In this document: positions 6,522-7,566 of the stretch, piece by piece | Layout of the letters: every line of letters begins with the position of its first letter | How positions within the stretch are numbered: position 1 is the stretch's first letter | Source: an uncultured Clostridia bacterium | GTDB taxonomy: Bacteria; Bacillota; Clostridia; Oscillospirales; CAG-272 | Direction: 5' to 3' | Length of the DNA stretch: 7,566 bases | NCBI GenBank assembly: GCA_945936265.1 | Contig: CAMETB010000068.1 | Span: forward strand, 1-7,566 | Made by a program: the position numbers and the translations under genes | Notes under the pieces: model-generated | Told to the model about the DNA's origin: nothing | Seen by the model: the letters and a program-made list of their open reading frames with translations, nothing else | The model's database searches: none

Positions 6522-7157
6522 ATGGCTGACATTTTTGAACTGTTCAAAAAAATAGGCTCTTCCGGGAAAACAAGCGGCAAAGTGTCGCATATTGTGGCAG
6601 GACTCGGCAATCCCGGAGAGGAATATACATTTACAAGACATAATGCGGGCTTTCTCTGTATCGACTACCTCTGTCAGAAATACGGCATAAAATGTAACAA
6701 ATTAAAATTCAATGCTCTTACCTGCGAGGCAGATATCGCAGGGGTTAGTGTTCTTGTTATGAAACCGCAAACATTTATGAACAATTCCGGCGAGGCAATA
6801 GGAGCGGCATCATCGTTTTACAAAATACCGCCCGAAAACGTGATAATAATATCCGATGACGTGTCGCTTGACGTTGGAAGAATGCGCATAAAAAGAAACG
6901 GGAGCGCAGGAGGCCATAACGGCTTAAAAAGTATAATTTCTCATCTTGATTCGGAAAATTTCCCGAGAATAAAGATAGGCGTAGGCAAGCTCCCTGCTCC
7001 CGACGCCGATATGGTAAACTGGGTGCTCGGCAGAATACCCAAAGAGCTTGAAAAAAACCTTTTCGGTATTATCGAATGTGTTCCTTGCGCCCTTGAGCTT
7101 ATGCTAAACGGCAAAATCGAGGACGCTATGTGTAATTTCAACGGAATATCAAGATAG
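6522..7157 (+). CDS. pth: Peptidyl-tRNA hydrolase
   Basis: From ATG 6522 the product has 211 residues. It cleaves peptidyl-tRNA dropped by ribosomes, recycling tRNA in the cytosol. Motifs: AGLGNPGEEY (N30), FTRHNAGF (catalytic H40), KPQTFMNNSG (81-90, N87), SDDVSLDVG (D112 in the place of E. coli D93) and GSAGGHNGLKSI (H132, N133). All active-site residues are present. About 22 residues (MADIFELFKKIGSSGKTSGK and on) precede the point where most Pth proteins begin. The frame is open further upstream to ATG 6489, inside the glmU-like gene, but that start has no ribosome site at a usable distance. ATG 6522 has only a weak GAAAGAG, 2 bases after the upstream stop, suggesting coupling. The context matches the glmU-prs-ctc-pth region of Bacillus with prs and ctc missing. 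Confidence 0.96.
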   Translation: MADIFELFKKIGSSGKTSGKVSHIVAGLGNPGEEYTFTRHNAGFLCIDYLCQKYGIKCNKLKFNALTCEADIAGVSVLVMKPQTFMNNSGEAIGAASSFYKIPPENVIIISDDVSLDVGRMRIKRNGSAGGHNGLKSIISHLDSENFPRIKIGVGKLPAPDADMVNWVLGRIPKELEKNLFGIIECVPCALELMLNGKIEDAMCNFNGISR

Positions 7158-7303
7158 GGGCTGCCCTACGGGAACCCCAAAAAGTGTGAAGCACTTTTTG
7201 AGGACCCCTACTACGGGAACCCCCAAAAAATGTGATACATTTTTCGGGGAACCCCTACTACGGGAACCCCCAAAACTCGCGCACTCGTTTTGGGGAACCC
7301 CTA
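7155..7303. repeat. Tandem array of three 45-47 bp hairpin repeats
   Basis: Units at 7166-7210, 7211-7257 and 7258-7303 each begin CTACGGGAACCCC and end ACCCCTA. Inside, each forms its own stem: AAAAAGTG/CACTTTTT (7179-7199), AAAAATGT/ACATTTTT (7226-7244) and CCCCAAAAC/GTTTTGGGG (7268-7295). Outer flanks are nearly identical while the core differs, yet pairing is preserved. A further small hairpin TAGGG/CCCTA (7155-7168) joins the array to pth and includes its stop codon. The first hairpin could also serve as a weak bidirectional terminator. Minus-strand translation across it gives a GVPVVGVP-like shadow reading frame, not a real gene. Confidence 0.85.
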
Positions 7304-7335
7304 CTAACGACACCGAAAAAGTCGGTTTCCCCAAA
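7304..7335. repeat. Diverged fourth unit next to the hairpin array
   Basis: The sequence after the third unit begins CTAACGACA instead of CTACGGGAA. It carries a short ACCGA/TCGGT hairpin (7312-7326) with an A-rich loop, then TTTCCCCAAAAA. It keeps the period and CTA start but lacks the conserved GGGAACCCC flank, so it is probably a decayed or partial unit. Confidence 0.45.
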
Positions 7336-7342
7336 AATAAAT

Positions 7343-7374
7343 GGAGGTGGGTGTAAATCCGCCTCCTACTTTTT
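7343..7374 (+). terminator. Probable intrinsic terminator after pth
   Basis: GGAGGTGG (7343-7350) pairs with CCGCCTCC (7359-7366) through eight pairs including one G-T, around the 8-base loop GTGTAAAT. It is followed by TAC and then five T (7370-7374). This would end the glmU-like/pth transcript after it passes through the hairpin array. The T-run is short and begins 3 bases after the stem, so strength is uncertain. Confidence 0.6.
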
Positions 7375-7407
7375 GCAAAAACAGTAAATGAGAAAAATAA
7401 TAAGGTT

Positions 7408-7425
7408 GAAATTCTTGCGAATTTC
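7408..7425. repeat. Small inverted repeat
   Basis: GAAATTC and GAATTTC form a perfect 7-bp stem around a TTGC loop, followed by a T-rich stretch. It is AT-rich and weak. It may act as a secondary terminator or be one more palindromic module in this spacer. Confidence 0.4.
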
Positions 7426-7438
7426 TTCATTTTATGAC

Positions 7439-7528
7439 TTTTTCGTAGCGTCTTATTCACCCCTCGACGTACTGTAGGGACCGGCGTCCCCGACGGTCTG
7501 TTTGTAAAAAGGTAACGGTTTTTCGTAG
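7439..7528 (+). repeat. 10-bp direct repeat TTTTTCGTAG bracketing a palindromic module
   Basis: TTTTTCGTAG occurs at 7439-7448 and again at 7519-7528, 80 bases apart, with TTTTCGT once more at the window end (7560-7566). The copies precede CGTAGCG and CGTAGGG modules. This suggests that repeat modules in the spacer share the same leading sequence. Confidence 0.5.
7475..7498 (+). repeat. GTAGGGACCGGCGTCCC palindromic repeat
   Basis: TAGGGACCGGCGTCCCC followed by GACGGTC. GGGAC/GTCCC (7477-7490) gives a 5-bp stem with loop CGGC; the alternative GACCG/CGGTC (7479-7498) overlaps it, so only one can form. From memory, closely similar elements recur between genes in gut Clostridia. No coding frame and no T-run follow it. 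Confidence 0.6.
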
Positions 7529-7550
7529 GGCAGGGGCTTGCTCCTGCCGC
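7526..7550 (+). repeat. GC-rich palindromic repeat, copy 2
   Basis: This reads TAGGGCAGG, then GGCTTGCT, then CCTGCCGC. It matches copy 1 at 902-926 read on the other strand, with only two differences, and these form one compensatory pair change: GGCGGG/CCCGCC there, GGCAGG/CCTGCC here. It is preceded by CGTAGGG and followed by AAGGGAGGC up to the window edge. Confidence 0.75.
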
Positions 7551-7566
7551 AAGGGAGGCTTTTCGT

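Noticed and set aside
7155..7303. CRISPR array
   Set aside because: Repeats are directly adjacent palindromes with short variable cores, without 30-40 base unique spacers, and no cas genes are present.
7149..7460. Open frame of 103 codons on the minus strand with GVPVVGVP-like repeats
   Set aside because: It is a translation of the hairpin array and terminator region. Unit lengths of 45, 47 and 46 put each repeat in a different frame, and there is no ribosome site.

Overview
The window looks like chromosomal DNA from a Gram-positive member of the Clostridia, probably of the Ruminococcaceae/Oscillospiraceae type. The grounds are a gdpP-rplI-dnaB cluster (the yybT-rplI-dnaC order of Firmicutes), DUF1292 and DUF5058 proteins, strong AGGAG-type ribosome sites, and intergenic spacers full of GC-rich palindromes headed by GTAGGG. 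The taxon is an inference; there is no rRNA or other direct marker.

Layout. The left two thirds is read leftwards. From a good sigma-A type promoter near 5203-5231 run gdpP (c-di-AMP phosphodiesterase), rplI (ribosomal protein L9) and dnaB (replicative helicase), with single-base gaps between genes, followed after 84 bases by a small acidic DUF1292 protein. A spacer (725-955) with a 7-bp tandem repeat and two hairpins separates these from a polytopic membrane protein of the DUF5058 type. That gene runs off the left edge and lacks an in-window stop, so it is easily missed. The right third is read rightwards from a second promoter (5260-5288) placed back to back with the first. It has a leader that can fold as an H-type pseudoknot, then a GlmU-like protein, then pth (peptidyl-tRNA hydrolase). 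The last 409 bases hold no gene: they contain a tandem array of hairpin repeats, a probable terminator and further palindromic repeats.

Working together. The right-hand pair is a remnant of the Firmicutes glmU-(prs-ctc)-pth neighbourhood and links cell-wall precursor synthesis to tRNA recycling. The left-hand operon combines second-messenger turnover, the ribosome and replication. Nothing here looks like a defence or mobile-gene system.

The items most worth a second look are: (1) the GlmU homologue, whose acetyltransferase half is intact but whose nucleotidyltransferase half is short and lacks the signature motifs; (2) the possible pseudoknot in its mRNA leader; (3) the 45-47 bp hairpin array after pth, in which flanks are constant while inner stem arms change in a pairing-preserving way; (4) a GC-rich palindrome present near both ends of the window with one compensatory base-pair change.
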